Shown piece after piece: positions 42,080 to 50,587 of a DNA stretch of 64,000 nt. Numbering within the stretch: position 1 is the first letter of the stretch; every line of letters begins with the position of its first letter. The position numbers and the translations under genes were made by a program. The stretch is from Streptomyces sp. CB01373. Its GTDB lineage: Bacteria; Actinomycetota; Actinomycetes; Streptomycetales; Streptomycetaceae. Location of the stretch: positions 109,929 through 173,928 of the forward strand of contig NZ_NNBK01000013.1 of NCBI RefSeq assembly GCF_002803075.1, read 5' to 3'. Below the pieces are notes generated by a model that saw only the letters and a list, made by a program, of their open reading frames with translations, did not search any database and was not told the DNA's origin.

Positions 42080-44152
42080 TTGTCGCAGACCATCGCCCCA
42101 CGCCTCCGGACCCTGACGCTGCTGCTCCTGGCCGTCGCCGGCGTGCTCCTCGCCGGAGCCGCCCCGGCCTCCGCGCACGCCGCGCTGACCGGCAGCGATC
42201 CGCAGCAGGGGGTGGTGGTCGACAAGGCGCCCTCCCAGGTGTCGCTGACGTTCTCCGAGCAGGTCGCGATGAGTGACGACTCGCTGCGCGTCCTGGACCC
42301 CAAGGGCAACCGCGTCGACACCGGGAAGCCCGCCAACGTCAGCGGGACGACGTACGCCGTGCGCCTGCACAGCGGACTGCCGGACGGCACCTACACCGTC
42401 GCCTACCAGGTGGTCTCGGCCGACAGCCACCCCGTCGGCGGTGCCTACACCTTCTCCATCGGCGCCCCCTCCAAGACGTCCGCCACGGTCGGCGACCAGA
42501 CGGTGGGCGGCGGGATCGTCGGCGCGCTCTACGGGGTCGGGCGGTACGTGTCGTACGCCGGCTTCATCGTGCTGGCCGGCGGCGCCGCCTTCGTACTGGC
42601 CTGCTGGCAGCGCGGCTCGGGCGTGCGGGCGGTGCAGCGGCTCGTCGTCTCCGGCTGGGTCGCGCTCACCGCGGCCACGCTCGCGCTGCTGCTCCTGCGC
42701 GGCTCCTACACCACTTCCGGAAAGATCGGGGACGTCTTCGACCTGACGCTCCTCGGGCAGGTGCTCCAGACCAAGAGCGGTGCGGCCCTCGTGTCCCGGC
42801 TGCTGCTGCTCGCGGCGGCGGCGCTGTTCGTCGCGGTGCTCTTCGGGGAGTACCAGAAACGCGCGGACGACGAGAAGCGCGATCTGACCTTCGGGCTCGC
42901 GATCGGCGGCACCGTGGTCGCCGTCGGCCTCGCCGCCAGCTGGGCCATGGCCGAGCACGCCTCGACCGGTCTCCAGCCCGGCATCGCGATGCCGGTCGAC
43001 GTCGTCCACCTGCTCGCCGTGGCCGCCTGGCTCGGCGGGCTCGCCGCGCTCCTGGTCGCGCTGTACCGGGCGCCCGCCGAGACCCCGATCGAGCCCGCGG
43101 CCGTACGCCGTTTCTCCCGCCTCGCCTTCGGCTCCGTCCTCGCGCTGGTCGCGACCGGCACCTACCAGTCCTGGCGGCAGGTCGGCTCCTGGTCGGCGCT
43201 CACCGATACGCGCTACGGACAGCTGCTCCTCATCAAAATCGCTCTGGTGCTGCTGATGGTCGGCATCGCCGCCACGTCCCGCCGCTGGACGGGCCGCTTG
43301 GCGGAGACGGCCACCACGAAGGTGTCGGCCAAGGCACGCGCGAAGGTCGCGGCGGCCGCGGGCAGGAAGTCCGGTTCGGACGCGACGACCGAGGCCGGCG
43401 CCGACTCGAAGACCGGATCCGGGAAGGGCGGGGCGGGGAAAGCTGGGGCCGGGAAAGCAGCTGGTAAGGCCGAGGCGGGGAAAGCGGGCGCCGGTGGGAA
43501 GGAGGCGGCCAAGGGGAAGACCGGTGGCAAGGCGCAGCCCGGTGGCAAAGCGGCGAAGGGCGAGGCCGCGCGGCGCGCCGCCCAGCTCGCCCGGCAGCAG
43601 GCCGCCGTGGACACCGCACGGCAGAAGCGGCTGCGGGACGCCGACCCCCACCGCTTCGGGCTGCGTCGGTCCGTCCTGATGGAGGCCGGTGTCGCCGTCG
43701 TGCTGCTCGTCGTCACCACCGTGCTGACGCAGACCGAACCGGGGCGCACGGAGACCGAGGCCAAGGCCGCCACGTCGTCCTCCTCGTCCTCTTCCTCGTC
43801 CTCCGCGGCGGGCGCCGTCACGCTCGACATGCCCTTCGACACCGGCGGCAAGGACGGCAAGGGCGTCGTACGGATCGACATCGACCCCGCGCGCGTGGGC
43901 GGCAACGAGTTGCACATCTTCGCCCTCGGGACCGACGGGCGTCTCCGCGACGTCGCCGAGCTCAAGATCTCCTTCACCCTGGCCACGAAGAACATCGGGC
44001 CGCTCCCGGTGACCCCGGAGCACGTCACCACCGGACACTGGGTGGCGAGCGGAGTGCAGATCCCCATGGCGGGCGACTGGAAGGTCGAAGCGACCGTGCG
44101 GACCTCCGACATCGACCAGGTGTCCGTCACCAAGAACGCGCAGATCGGCTGA
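42080..44152 (+). CDS. CopC-CopD fusion membrane protein with charged insert
   Basis: 690 residues from a TTG start (42080) behind GGGAGGGA. Signal peptide; CopC domain (~33-130, starting HAALTGSDP with the N-terminal copper His, and 'SADSHPVGGAYTFSIG'); then a CopD-like bundle of about eight helices (~150-400). A long Lys/Ala/Gly-rich cytoplasmic insert (~410-510), a further helix ('LMEAGVAVVLLVVTTVLT'), a run of about ten serines and an extracytoplasmic beta domain (~575-690) follow. It is the YcnJ-type copper importer of Gram-positive bacteria, but the insert and C-terminal domain make it much longer than YcnJ. It lies 13 nt downstream of the PCuAC gene. Confidence 0.85.
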   Translation: MSQTIAPRLRTLTLLLLAVAGVLLAGAAPASAHAALTGSDPQQGVVVDKAPSQVSLTFSEQVAMSDDSLRVLDPKGNRVDTGKPANVSGTTYAVRLHSGLPDGTYTVAYQVVSADSHPVGGAYTFSIGAPSKTSATVGDQTVGGGIVGALYGVGRYVSYAGFIVLAGGAAFVLACWQRGSGVRAVQRLVVSGWVALTAATLALLLLRGSYTTSGKIGDVFDLTLLGQVLQTKSGAALVSRLLLLAAAALFVAVLFGEYQKRADDEKRDLTFGLAIGGTVVAVGLAASWAMAEHASTGLQPGIAMPVDVVHLLAVAAWLGGLAALLVALYRAPAETPIEPAAVRRFSRLAFGSVLALVATGTYQSWRQVGSWSALTDTRYGQLLLIKIALVLLMVGIAATSRRWTGRLAETATTKVSAKARAKVAAAAGRKSGSDATTEAGADSKTGSGKGGAGKAGAGKAAGKAEAGKAGAGGKEAAKGKTGGKAQPGGKAAKGEAARRAAQLARQQAAVDTARQKRLRDADPHRFGLRRSVLMEAGVAVVLLVVTTVLTQTEPGRTETEAKAATSSSSSSSSSSAAGAVTLDMPFDTGGKDGKGVVRIDIDPARVGGNELHIFALGTDGRLRDVAELKISFTLATKNIGPLPVTPEHVTTGHWVASGVQIPMAGDWKVEATVRTSDIDQVSVTKNAQIG

Positions 44153-44160
44153 ACCGCACC

Positions 44161-45450
44161 ATGACCGACCAGTCCACCCCGGAGGCCACCTCCTCCAAGT
44201 CCGCGCCCGCGTCGGCCGGCACCGGAACCGGAGCCGGAGCCGGCGTGTCGCGACGGCGGCTGCTCGGCACCGCCGGAGCCACCGGACTCGTCCTCGGCGC
44301 GGCCGGCGCCGGCCTCGGCTACACCGCGGCGCCCGCCGGTGCCACCCCGCTCACCTCGCTCGGCGCCGACCGGGCGATGTTTCACGGGAAACATCAGCCC
44401 GGCATCACCGACGCCCTCCAGGCCCGCGGCCATCTCGTCGCCTTCGACCTCGTGCCCGGTGCGGGCCGCAGGGAGGCCGCCGCGCTGCTGCGCCGCTGGT
44501 CGGCGACGGCCGAGCGGCTGATGGCGGGTGAACCGGCCCCGCACGACGACACCGACGTGGCACAGGACGCGGGGCCCTCGGCGCTGACGGTCACCTTCGG
44601 CTTCGGCCGCTCCTTCTTCGACCGTACGGACCTGAGCCGGCAGCGGCCCGGCGCTCTCGACCCGCTGCCGGACTTCTCCTCCGACCGGCTCGACCAAGCA
44701 CGCAGCAACGGCGATCTGTGGGTGCAGATCGGCGCCAACGACGCGCTGGTCGCCTTCCACGCCCTGCGCGCCCTCCAGAAGGACGCGGGCGGCGCCGCCC
44801 GCGTCCGCTGGCAGATGAACGGCTTCAACCGCTCCCCCGGAGCCACCACGCGGCCCATGACGGCCCGCAACCTGATGGGGCAGATCGACGGCACCCGCAA
44901 CCCGAAGCCCGCCGACCCGGACTTCGACCAGCGCCTCTTCGTGCCCGCGAACGGCGAGCCCGCCTGGATGGCGAACGGCTCCTACGTCGTCGTACGCCGT
45001 ATCCGGATGCTCCTGGACGACTGGGAGAAGCTGCCGCTCACCCAGCAGGAGGACGTCATCGGGCGCCGCAAGTCCGACGGGGCGCCGCTCAGCGGCGGCT
45101 CCGAGACGACCGCGATGGACCTGGAGAAGACCGGCGAGGACGGCACGTACGTCGTCCCGGTCAACGCCCACGCCCGGATCACCCGACCCGACCAGAACGG
45201 GGGCGCGGCCATGCTCCGGCGCCCCTTCTCCTACCACGACGGCTTCGACACCGACGGCACTCCGGACGCGGGCCTGCTGTTCATCTGCTGGCAGGCGGAC
45301 CCGCTGCGCGGCTTCGTGCCGGTGCAGCGCAAGCTGGACCGCGGCGACGCGCTGTCGGCGTACGTACGGCACGAGGCTAGCGGTCTCTTCGCGGTCCCGG
45401 GCGGGGCGGCGAAGGGCGAGTACGTGGGGCAGCGGCTCCTGGAGGGGTGA
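44161..45450 (+). CDS. dtpA: Tat-exported DyP-type haem peroxidase
   Basis: 429 residues. The Tat signal 'SRRRLLGTAGATGLVLGAAGAG' (RR at ~30) means export with haem in place. DyP signatures: 'GQIDGTRNP' (G-x-x-D-G, distal Asp and Arg), the proximal His region 'VNAHARITRPDQNGG' and 'LLFICWQADPLRGFVPVQRKL'. It follows the CopC/CopD gene by 8 nt and ends the copper run. In S. lividans the orthologous DtpA was reported to be needed for maturation of the copper oxidase GlxA, which would explain the context (recollection, not visible here). A parS-like palindrome lies inside its coding sequence at 44379-44392. Confidence 0.92.
   Translation: MTDQSTPEATSSKSAPASAGTGTGAGAGVSRRRLLGTAGATGLVLGAAGAGLGYTAAPAGATPLTSLGADRAMFHGKHQPGITDALQARGHLVAFDLVPGAGRREAAALLRRWSATAERLMAGEPAPHDDTDVAQDAGPSALTVTFGFGRSFFDRTDLSRQRPGALDPLPDFSSDRLDQARSNGDLWVQIGANDALVAFHALRALQKDAGGAARVRWQMNGFNRSPGATTRPMTARNLMGQIDGTRNPKPADPDFDQRLFVPANGEPAWMANGSYVVVRRIRMLLDDWEKLPLTQQEDVIGRRKSDGAPLSGGSETTAMDLEKTGEDGTYVVPVNAHARITRPDQNGGAAMLRRPFSYHDGFDTDGTPDAGLLFICWQADPLRGFVPVQRKLDRGDALSAYVRHEASGLFAVPGGAAKGEYVGQRLLEG
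44379..44392. promoter_or_regulatory. parS-like site inside dtpA (one mismatch)
   Basis: GTTTCACGGGAAAC differs from the parS consensus GTTTCACGTGAAAC at one base and is flanked by AT...AT, which extends the palindrome. It encodes 'MFHGKH' in the peroxidase and is a candidate ParB-binding site. Confidence 0.55.
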
Positions 45451-45581
45451 GTACCGCGGGAGGCGGCGGGATCGCACCCGTCACACCCGGGGAATCACAC
45501 CCGTCACACCCGATTCACCCGTGGGAGGGGCGTCCGTGAGACACGCGAGCCGGGTCCGGCCGCGGCCATTAGGGTGAGGTC

Positions 45582-46514
45582 ATGCCAGCGAGCTACGCGT
45601 ATCTCGGCCCCGAGGGCACCTTCACCGAAGTCGCCCTGCGCACCCTTCCCGAGACGGCCACCCGGGAACTGGTCCCGTACGTGTCCGTGCAGTCGGCTCT
45701 GGACGCCGTCCGGGTCGGCGAGGCCGAGGCCGCTTTCGTGCCGATCGAGAACTCCGTCGAGGGCGGCATCACCACCACGCTTGATGAGCTGGTCGCGGGC
45801 CAGCCGCTGATGATCTACCGCGAGGTGCTGCTGTCGATCACCTTCGCGCTGCTGGTCAGGCCCGGTACGACACTGTCGGACATCAAGACGGTCACCGCTC
45901 ACCCGGCCGCCCAGCCGCAGGTGCGCAACTGGCTCTCGGCGAACCTCCCGGACGCCGTCTGGGAGTCGGCCGCCTCGAACGCGGACGGCGCCCGCCTGGT
46001 CCAGGAGGGCCGCTACGACGCCGCGTTCGCCGGTGAGTTCGCCGCCGCGCGGTACGGGCTCGTGCCCCTGGAGACGAACATCCACGACGCGGAGAACGCG
46101 CAGACACGGTTCGTGCTGGTCGGCCGGCCGGCGCGGCCCGCCGCGCCGAGCGGCACGGACAAGACGTCCGTGGTGCTGTGGCAGCGCGACGACCATCCCG
46201 GCGGGCTGCGCGACCTGCTCGGCGAGTTCAGCACCCGCGGGATCAACCTGATGCTGCTCCAGTCCCGTCCGACCGGCGCCGGTATCGGCAACTACTGCTT
46301 CTGCGTCGACGCCGAGGGCCACATCACCGACCGCCGGATGGCGGAGGCCCTGATGGGGCTCAAGCGGATCTGCCTCCAGGTCCGCTTCCTGGGCTCGTAC
46401 CCGCGGGCGGACGCCGACACGGCGGACCTGCGGCCTCGGCTGACCGGGACCTCGGACGAGGAGTTCGTGGCGGCGGCGGACTGGGTGGCACGCTGCCAGG
46501 ACGGTCGTTTCTAG
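45582..46514 (+). CDS. pheA: Prephenate dehydratase
   Basis: 310 residues. A periplasmic-binding-like catalytic domain (1-~185; 'YLGPEGTFTEVAL', 'VPIENSVEGGITTTLDEL', 'NAQTRFVLVGRP' with the T-R-F catalytic motif) is followed by an ACT regulatory domain (~200-280; 'PGGLRDLLGEFSTRGINLMLLQSRPT' contains the phenylalanine-binding S-R-P). It converts prephenate to phenylpyruvate and should be feedback-inhibited by Phe. There is no chorismate mutase domain. TAGGGT lies 6 nt before the ATG, so it is probably leaderless. It is followed by a DnaA-box-rich gap rather than by other aromatic genes. Confidence 0.95.
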   Translation: MPASYAYLGPEGTFTEVALRTLPETATRELVPYVSVQSALDAVRVGEAEAAFVPIENSVEGGITTTLDELVAGQPLMIYREVLLSITFALLVRPGTTLSDIKTVTAHPAAQPQVRNWLSANLPDAVWESAASNADGARLVQEGRYDAAFAGEFAAARYGLVPLETNIHDAENAQTRFVLVGRPARPAAPSGTDKTSVVLWQRDDHPGGLRDLLGEFSTRGINLMLLQSRPTGAGIGNYCFCVDAEGHITDRRMAEALMGLKRICLQVRFLGSYPRADADTADLRPRLTGTSDEEFVAAADWVARCQDGRF

Positions 46515-46556
46515 CCGGTCGCGCCGATTCCGGCCGGTGCTGCCTGCGGATGCTCG

Positions 46557-46879
46557 TTGTCCACAGGAGTTATCCACACCCTCCCGTCCTCGGCCCTCTC
46601 GACCTGGGGACAAGTCGACACCCAATGGGGACTCGGTCGACAAATCGGCCTTCAGCACCCAAGAGCGGCCGGGGGCGCACAGGTCACCCTTCGTCCACCT
46701 GTCTCCTTTGGTTCATCTTTTGGGGCGACCCCTTTCCACCCGAAAGTGGGCACCCTGGCACATCGAGACGGGAATTCCTCCGTCCGCAGCACGCTTCCGG
46801 AGTGATCAATTCCGAAATCCACAGATCTTCCACACAGCCTGTGGAAAACTCTCCGTGGACTGTGGATCCCTGTGGACAA
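46557..46879. promoter_or_regulatory. Cluster of DnaA boxes between pheA and serS
   Basis: Within the 548-nt gap: TTGTCCACA at 46557-46565 (+), TTATCCACA at 46570-46578 (+), TGGGGACAA at 46605-46613 (-, one mismatch), TGTGGAAAA at 46840-46848 (-) and TGTGGACAA at 46871-46879 (-), plus weaker copies (46816-46824, 46861-46869). Plus-oriented boxes lie on the left and minus-oriented ones on the right. No oriC genes are near, so it resembles a DnaA-titrating or regulatory cluster. S. coelicolor has, as I recall, such high-affinity clusters near oriC, one of them named D78. Confidence 0.8.
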
Positions 46880-47062
46880 CTCGACCCCAAGTCCCGTTCC
46901 GCACAAGGGAATCAGGTCAACCCGGCGCCCGCCACCTGCCTCGTTCCAGGGAGACGGGTCTCCATTATTGACACGGGAGGCAATTCCCCCATAACGGCAC
47001 GTACTCCATGGTTCGGAATACTGAGTCGTGGGGTGGAACGTCGCACCGGTAGCCTTGACCGC

Positions 47063-48340
47063 GTGATTGACCTTCGTCTGCTCCGTGAGGACCCCGACCG
47101 TGTGCGCGCCTCGCAGCGTGCCCGTGGAGAGGACGTCGCGCTCGTCGACTCCCTCCTGTCTGCCGACGAGCGGCGCAGGTCGTCCGGCGTCCGCTTCGAC
47201 GAGCTGCGCGCCGAGCAGAAGGCGCTGGGCAAGCTCATCCCCAAGGCCTCGGGTGACGAGAAGGCCGAGCTGCTGAAGCGGGCGGGCGCGCTCGCCGCCG
47301 ACGTCAAGACCGCCGACGCCGAGCGCGACGCGGCCGACGCCGAGACCCAGGAACTCATCCTCCGGCTCGGCAACCTCATCCACCCCGACGTGCCCGTCGG
47401 CGGCGAGGAGGACTTCGTCACGCTGGAGACGCACGGCACGATCCGCGACTTCGCCGCCGAGGGCTTCGAGCCCAGGGACCACCTGGAGCTGGGCCAGCTC
47501 CTCGGCGCGATCGACGTGGAGCGCGGCGCGAAGGTCTCCGGCTCGCGCTTCTACTTCCTCACCGGTGTCGGCGCCCTGCTGGAGCTGGCGCTGGTGAACG
47601 CGGCGATCGCCCAGGCCACCGCGGCCGGCTTTACCCCGATGCTGACCCCCGCGCTGGTCCGCCCCCAGTCGATGGCGGGCACGGGCTTCCTCGGCCAGGC
47701 GGCCCAGGACGTCTACCACCTCGACAAGGACGACCTGTACCTGGTCGGCACCTCCGAGGTGCCGCTGGCGGCGTACCACATGGACGAGATCATCGACGCC
47801 GAGCGCCTGCCGCTGCGGTACGCCGGGTTCTCCCCGTGCTTCCGCCGCGAGGCCGGCTCGCACGGCAAGGACACCAAGGGCATCTTCCGTGTCCACCAGT
47901 TCGACAAGGTCGAGATGTTCTCCTACGTCCACCCCGAGGAGTCGCAGGAGGAGCACCGGCGGCTGCTGGAGTGGGAGAAGCAGTGGCTGACCTCGCTGGA
48001 GCTGCCGTTCCGTGTGATCGACGTCGCCTCGGGCGACCTGGGCGCCTCTGCCTCGCGCAAGTTCGACTGCGAGGCGTGGGTTCCGACTCAGGACAAGTAC
48101 CGCGAGCTGACCTCGACCTCGGACTGCACCGAGTTCCAGTCCCGCCGGCTCCAGATCCGCTTCCGTGACGGCAAGGCGGTCCGCCCGCTGGCGACGCTCA
48201 ACGGCACGCTGTGCGCCGTCCCGCGCACGATCGTCGCGATCCTGGAGAACCACCAGCAGGCCGACGGCTCCGTGCGGGTGCCGGAGGTTCTGCGTCCCTA
48301 CCTCGGCGGCCGGGAGGTTCTGGAACCGGTGGCCAAGTGA
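47063..48340 (+). CDS. serS: Seryl-tRNA synthetase
   Basis: 425 residues from GTG at 47063. The N-terminal coiled-coil arm (~1-105, 'DLRLLREDPDRVRASQRARGED') grips the long variable arm of tRNA-Ser. The class II catalytic domain follows with motif 2 'FRREAGSHGKDTKGIFRVHQFDKVEMF' and motif 3 'LNGTLCAVPRTIVAILENHQ'. It charges tRNA-Ser, including the two encoded in this window. TAGCCT lies 7 nt before the GTG with no ribosome-binding site, so the mRNA is probably leaderless. The stop overlaps the start of the HAD gene by 4 nt, so the two are translationally coupled. Confidence 0.97.
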   Translation: MIDLRLLREDPDRVRASQRARGEDVALVDSLLSADERRRSSGVRFDELRAEQKALGKLIPKASGDEKAELLKRAGALAADVKTADAERDAADAETQELILRLGNLIHPDVPVGGEEDFVTLETHGTIRDFAAEGFEPRDHLELGQLLGAIDVERGAKVSGSRFYFLTGVGALLELALVNAAIAQATAAGFTPMLTPALVRPQSMAGTGFLGQAAQDVYHLDKDDLYLVGTSEVPLAAYHMDEIIDAERLPLRYAGFSPCFRREAGSHGKDTKGIFRVHQFDKVEMFSYVHPEESQEEHRRLLEWEKQWLTSLELPFRVIDVASGDLGASASRKFDCEAWVPTQDKYRELTSTSDCTEFQSRRLQIRFRDGKAVRPLATLNGTLCAVPRTIVAILENHQQADGSVRVPEVLRPYLGGREVLEPVAK

Positions 48341-49146
48341 GACCCGTCGCCGGGCCGTTCCCCTACAAGCTGATCGCGACCGACCTCGACGGGACGCTTC
48401 TGCGCTCCGACGGGTCGGTCTCCCGGCGCACCCGTGAGGCGCTCGCCGCGGCCACCGCGGCGGGTGCCGCGCATCTCGTCGTCACCGGCCGCGCGGTGCC
48501 CTGGACCCGGCACGTCCTGGACGACCTCGGCTACCGGGGCCTCGCCGTCTGCGGCCAGGGCGCCCAGGTGTACGACGCCGGGGAGCACCGTCTGCTGACC
48601 TCGGTGACCCTGGACCGGCGACTGGCGGCGGTGGCCCTGGCCAAGATCGAGGCGGAGGTCGGTCCGCTGTTTCTGGCGGCGAGCCGCGACGGCCTGGACG
48701 GCGAGGTGCTGGTCGGTCCCGGCTACGCGGCGGGCCCGCTTCCGGCGACGCCGTTCACGGACGTCGCGGATCTGTGGAGCGCGCCCCTCAACAAGATCTA
48801 CATCCAGCACCCGGACCTCACGGACGACGAACTGGCCGACGTGGCCCGCCGGACCGCCGGCGGTTTCGTCTCGGTCACCATGGCCGGCGAGGGCATCGTC
48901 GAACTGCTGCCGCTGGGCCTGTCCAAGGCGACGGGGCTTTCGCTGGCCGCGCGGCGGCTGGGTCTGAAGGCGGCGGACGCCATCGCCTTCGGCGACATGC
49001 CCAACGACATCCCGATGTTCGCCTGGGCGTCGCGGGGCGTGGCGATGGCCAACGCCCACGAGGAACTGAAGGCGGTCGCGGACGAGGTGACGGCCTCGAA
49101 CGACGAGGACGGCATCGCGGTGCTGCTGGAGAAGCTGGCGGGCTGA
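48337..49146 (+). CDS. HAD-superfamily hydrolase, Cof type (coupled to serS)
   Basis: 269 residues from GTG at 48337, overlapping the serS stop. Motif I 'IATDLDGTLLRSDGSVS' (nucleophile Asp), motif II 'LVVTGRAVPW', motif III/IV 'GLSKATGLSLAARRLGL ... AIAFGDMPNDIPMF', and a C2-type cap as in Cof/YbiV phosphatases. Such enzymes hydrolyse sugar phosphates or nucleotide by-products. Coupling with serS is conserved in Streptomyces as far as I know, but no functional link is established. A close relative lies at 57121-58038. Confidence 0.9.
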   Translation: MRPVAGPFPYKLIATDLDGTLLRSDGSVSRRTREALAAATAAGAAHLVVTGRAVPWTRHVLDDLGYRGLAVCGQGAQVYDAGEHRLLTSVTLDRRLAAVALAKIEAEVGPLFLAASRDGLDGEVLVGPGYAAGPLPATPFTDVADLWSAPLNKIYIQHPDLTDDELADVARRTAGGFVSVTMAGEGIVELLPLGLSKATGLSLAARRLGLKAADAIAFGDMPNDIPMFAWASRGVAMANAHEELKAVADEVTASNDEDGIAVLLEKLAG

Positions 49147-49158
49147 ACCTTCGGTCTC

Positions 49159-49247
<89 letters not shown>

Positions 49248-49514
49248 GGGTGGGCGGCCCACGCGAAGGGATTCGCGTGCTCGAAGCGGCCGCCCCGGGC
49301 AGCTCCCCGTGCGGAGCGGGCTCGACGGAGCCGGTAGTTACTCCGGAGCCCGCCGCGGGCTGCCCTGTCGGGAGCTCGGCGTACTGCCGTGCATCGGCAT
49401 CGCCCAGCTCCTCTCCCAGAACGTGGCGCCGGCACGATCCGGCGCGGTGAACACCACCACTGTGCCGCTACGGCGGCCTCGGCGCCACCGAATTACCGGG
49501 CGCCCCGGGCCACT

Positions 49515-49754
49515 TCAACCGCGCCGCCACCGACGCCGTCGGGCCTTGCTGAAGAACCATCCGGCGGGCGGCTCGTCGGAACGCCACGGCTGGGGCTCGG
49601 GCTCCTCGCGCCGCCAGCGCGCGGCGAGCATCCGCGCCCGGGCGGAGGGCTCGGCGGTCCCGGCGCCCCGTATGAAGTCGGCGTCCAGGACGACGTCGTC
49701 CCACGTGTCCCCGGTCGCCCCCCGGCCCTCGCTCTCCGGCACGTCGCCCGCCAT
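49515..49754 (-). CDS. Small conserved-looking hypothetical protein
   Basis: 79 residues from MAGDVPESEGR; GGCAGGAGG lies at the right distance before this ATG, so an upstream ATG in frame (seven codons earlier) is not preferred. The N-terminal half is acidic ('TGDTWDDVVLDADFIRG') and the C-terminal half basic and Trp-rich ('AARWRREEPEPQPWRSDEPPAGWFFSKARRRRWRRG'). It has no membrane segment or known domain. It lies upstream of the two ABC systems on the transcribed strand order but is separated from the nearest by about 100 nt. Function unknown. Confidence 0.6.
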   Translation of the reverse strand: MAGDVPESEGRGATGDTWDDVVLDADFIRGAGTAEPSARARMLAARWRREEPEPQPWRSDEPPAGWFFSKARRRRWRRG

Positions 49755-49857
49755 CACATCCTCCTGCCGCTTCATCCGGTTTGCCCAGTGTGCCCGGGTG
49801 GAGGTGAAGCCTCCGTCAAGGCCGGGCAGGACTGCCCGGCCTTGAGTGGATGCCTTC

Positions 49858-50577
49858 CTACTCCTCGCCTGCGAGGGTCAGCGACCGCAGTTTCTGTCCG
49901 GCGTACCAGGTGGCCAGAACGGTCACCACCACCAGCAGCACGGTCGCCGTCGGCAGCCCGACGTCGGAGGTGACCATGTCCCCGCCGGAGACCTTGTGCG
50001 CCACGGCCAGCGCCCACTGCTGGACGCTCAGCGTGCGCGCCCCGGCCACCAGGGAGCCGAACAGCGCCTCCCAGACCAGCGCGTAGACGAGCCCGAAGAC
50101 CACCGCGTGCCGGGAGACCGTGCCCAGCAGGAGGAAGAGGGCCGCGTAGGCGATGGAGGCGACCAGCGCGGCCACCGTGTAGGCGACGGCGATCTGCTGT
50201 CCGTTGCCGTTGAGGATCAGCCCGGCGACCAGGGTCGGCACCGCGGAGAAGACCATGGTCACCGCGATCGCCACGATCAGCTTGGTGAAGATGATCGTCG
50301 GCCGCTTGAGCGGTTTGGACAGCAGGTACACCACCGAGCCGTCGTCGATCTCCGGTCCGATCGCTCCGGTGCCGGCGATGACGCCGATGATCGGCACCAT
50401 GGTGGCGAGCGCGAACCCGCCCAGGACGTTCACCGTGGTCTGGTCGTCGGCTCCGGCGAGGGCGCGGACGGCCGTGGCGATCACGATCAGCAGCAGCGGC
50501 AGCGCGCCGAGGATGAGGGCCCGGCGACGGCCGAGCAGGGCCCGGTAGGTGAGCCGGGCGACTGTGGGGTCGTACAT
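49858..50577 (-). CDS. ABC-2 type transporter permease (system B)
   Basis: 239 residues with six hydrophobic segments ('ALILGALPLLLIVIATAV', 'ALATMVPIIGVIAGTGAIG', 'TKLIVAIAVTMVFSAVPTLVAGLIL', 'AAYALVASIAYAALFLLLG'-like, 'LVVVTVLATWYAG'). The E-I-D-D-G-S-V-V-Y-L-L-S-K-P-L motif is typical of ABC-2 permeases. It pairs with the ATPase whose stop lies 10 nt upstream. It probably exports or remodels a lipid or peptide; the substrate is unknown. Confidence 0.85.
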   Translation of the reverse strand: MYDPTVARLTYRALLGRRRALILGALPLLLIVIATAVRALAGADDQTTVNVLGGFALATMVPIIGVIAGTGAIGPEIDDGSVVYLLSKPLKRPTIIFTKLIVAIAVTMVFSAVPTLVAGLILNGNGQQIAVAYTVAALVASIAYAALFLLLGTVSRHAVVFGLVYALVWEALFGSLVAGARTLSVQQWALAVAHKVSGGDMVTSDVGLPTATVLLVVVTVLATWYAGQKLRSLTLAGEE

Positions 50578-50587
50578 CTTCGGCCTC

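Noticed and set aside
46557..46879. Possible chromosomal replication origin
   Set aside because: DnaA boxes are present, but dnaA, dnaN, gyrB and the many boxes of a Streptomyces oriC are absent, and the gap is flanked by pheA and serS.
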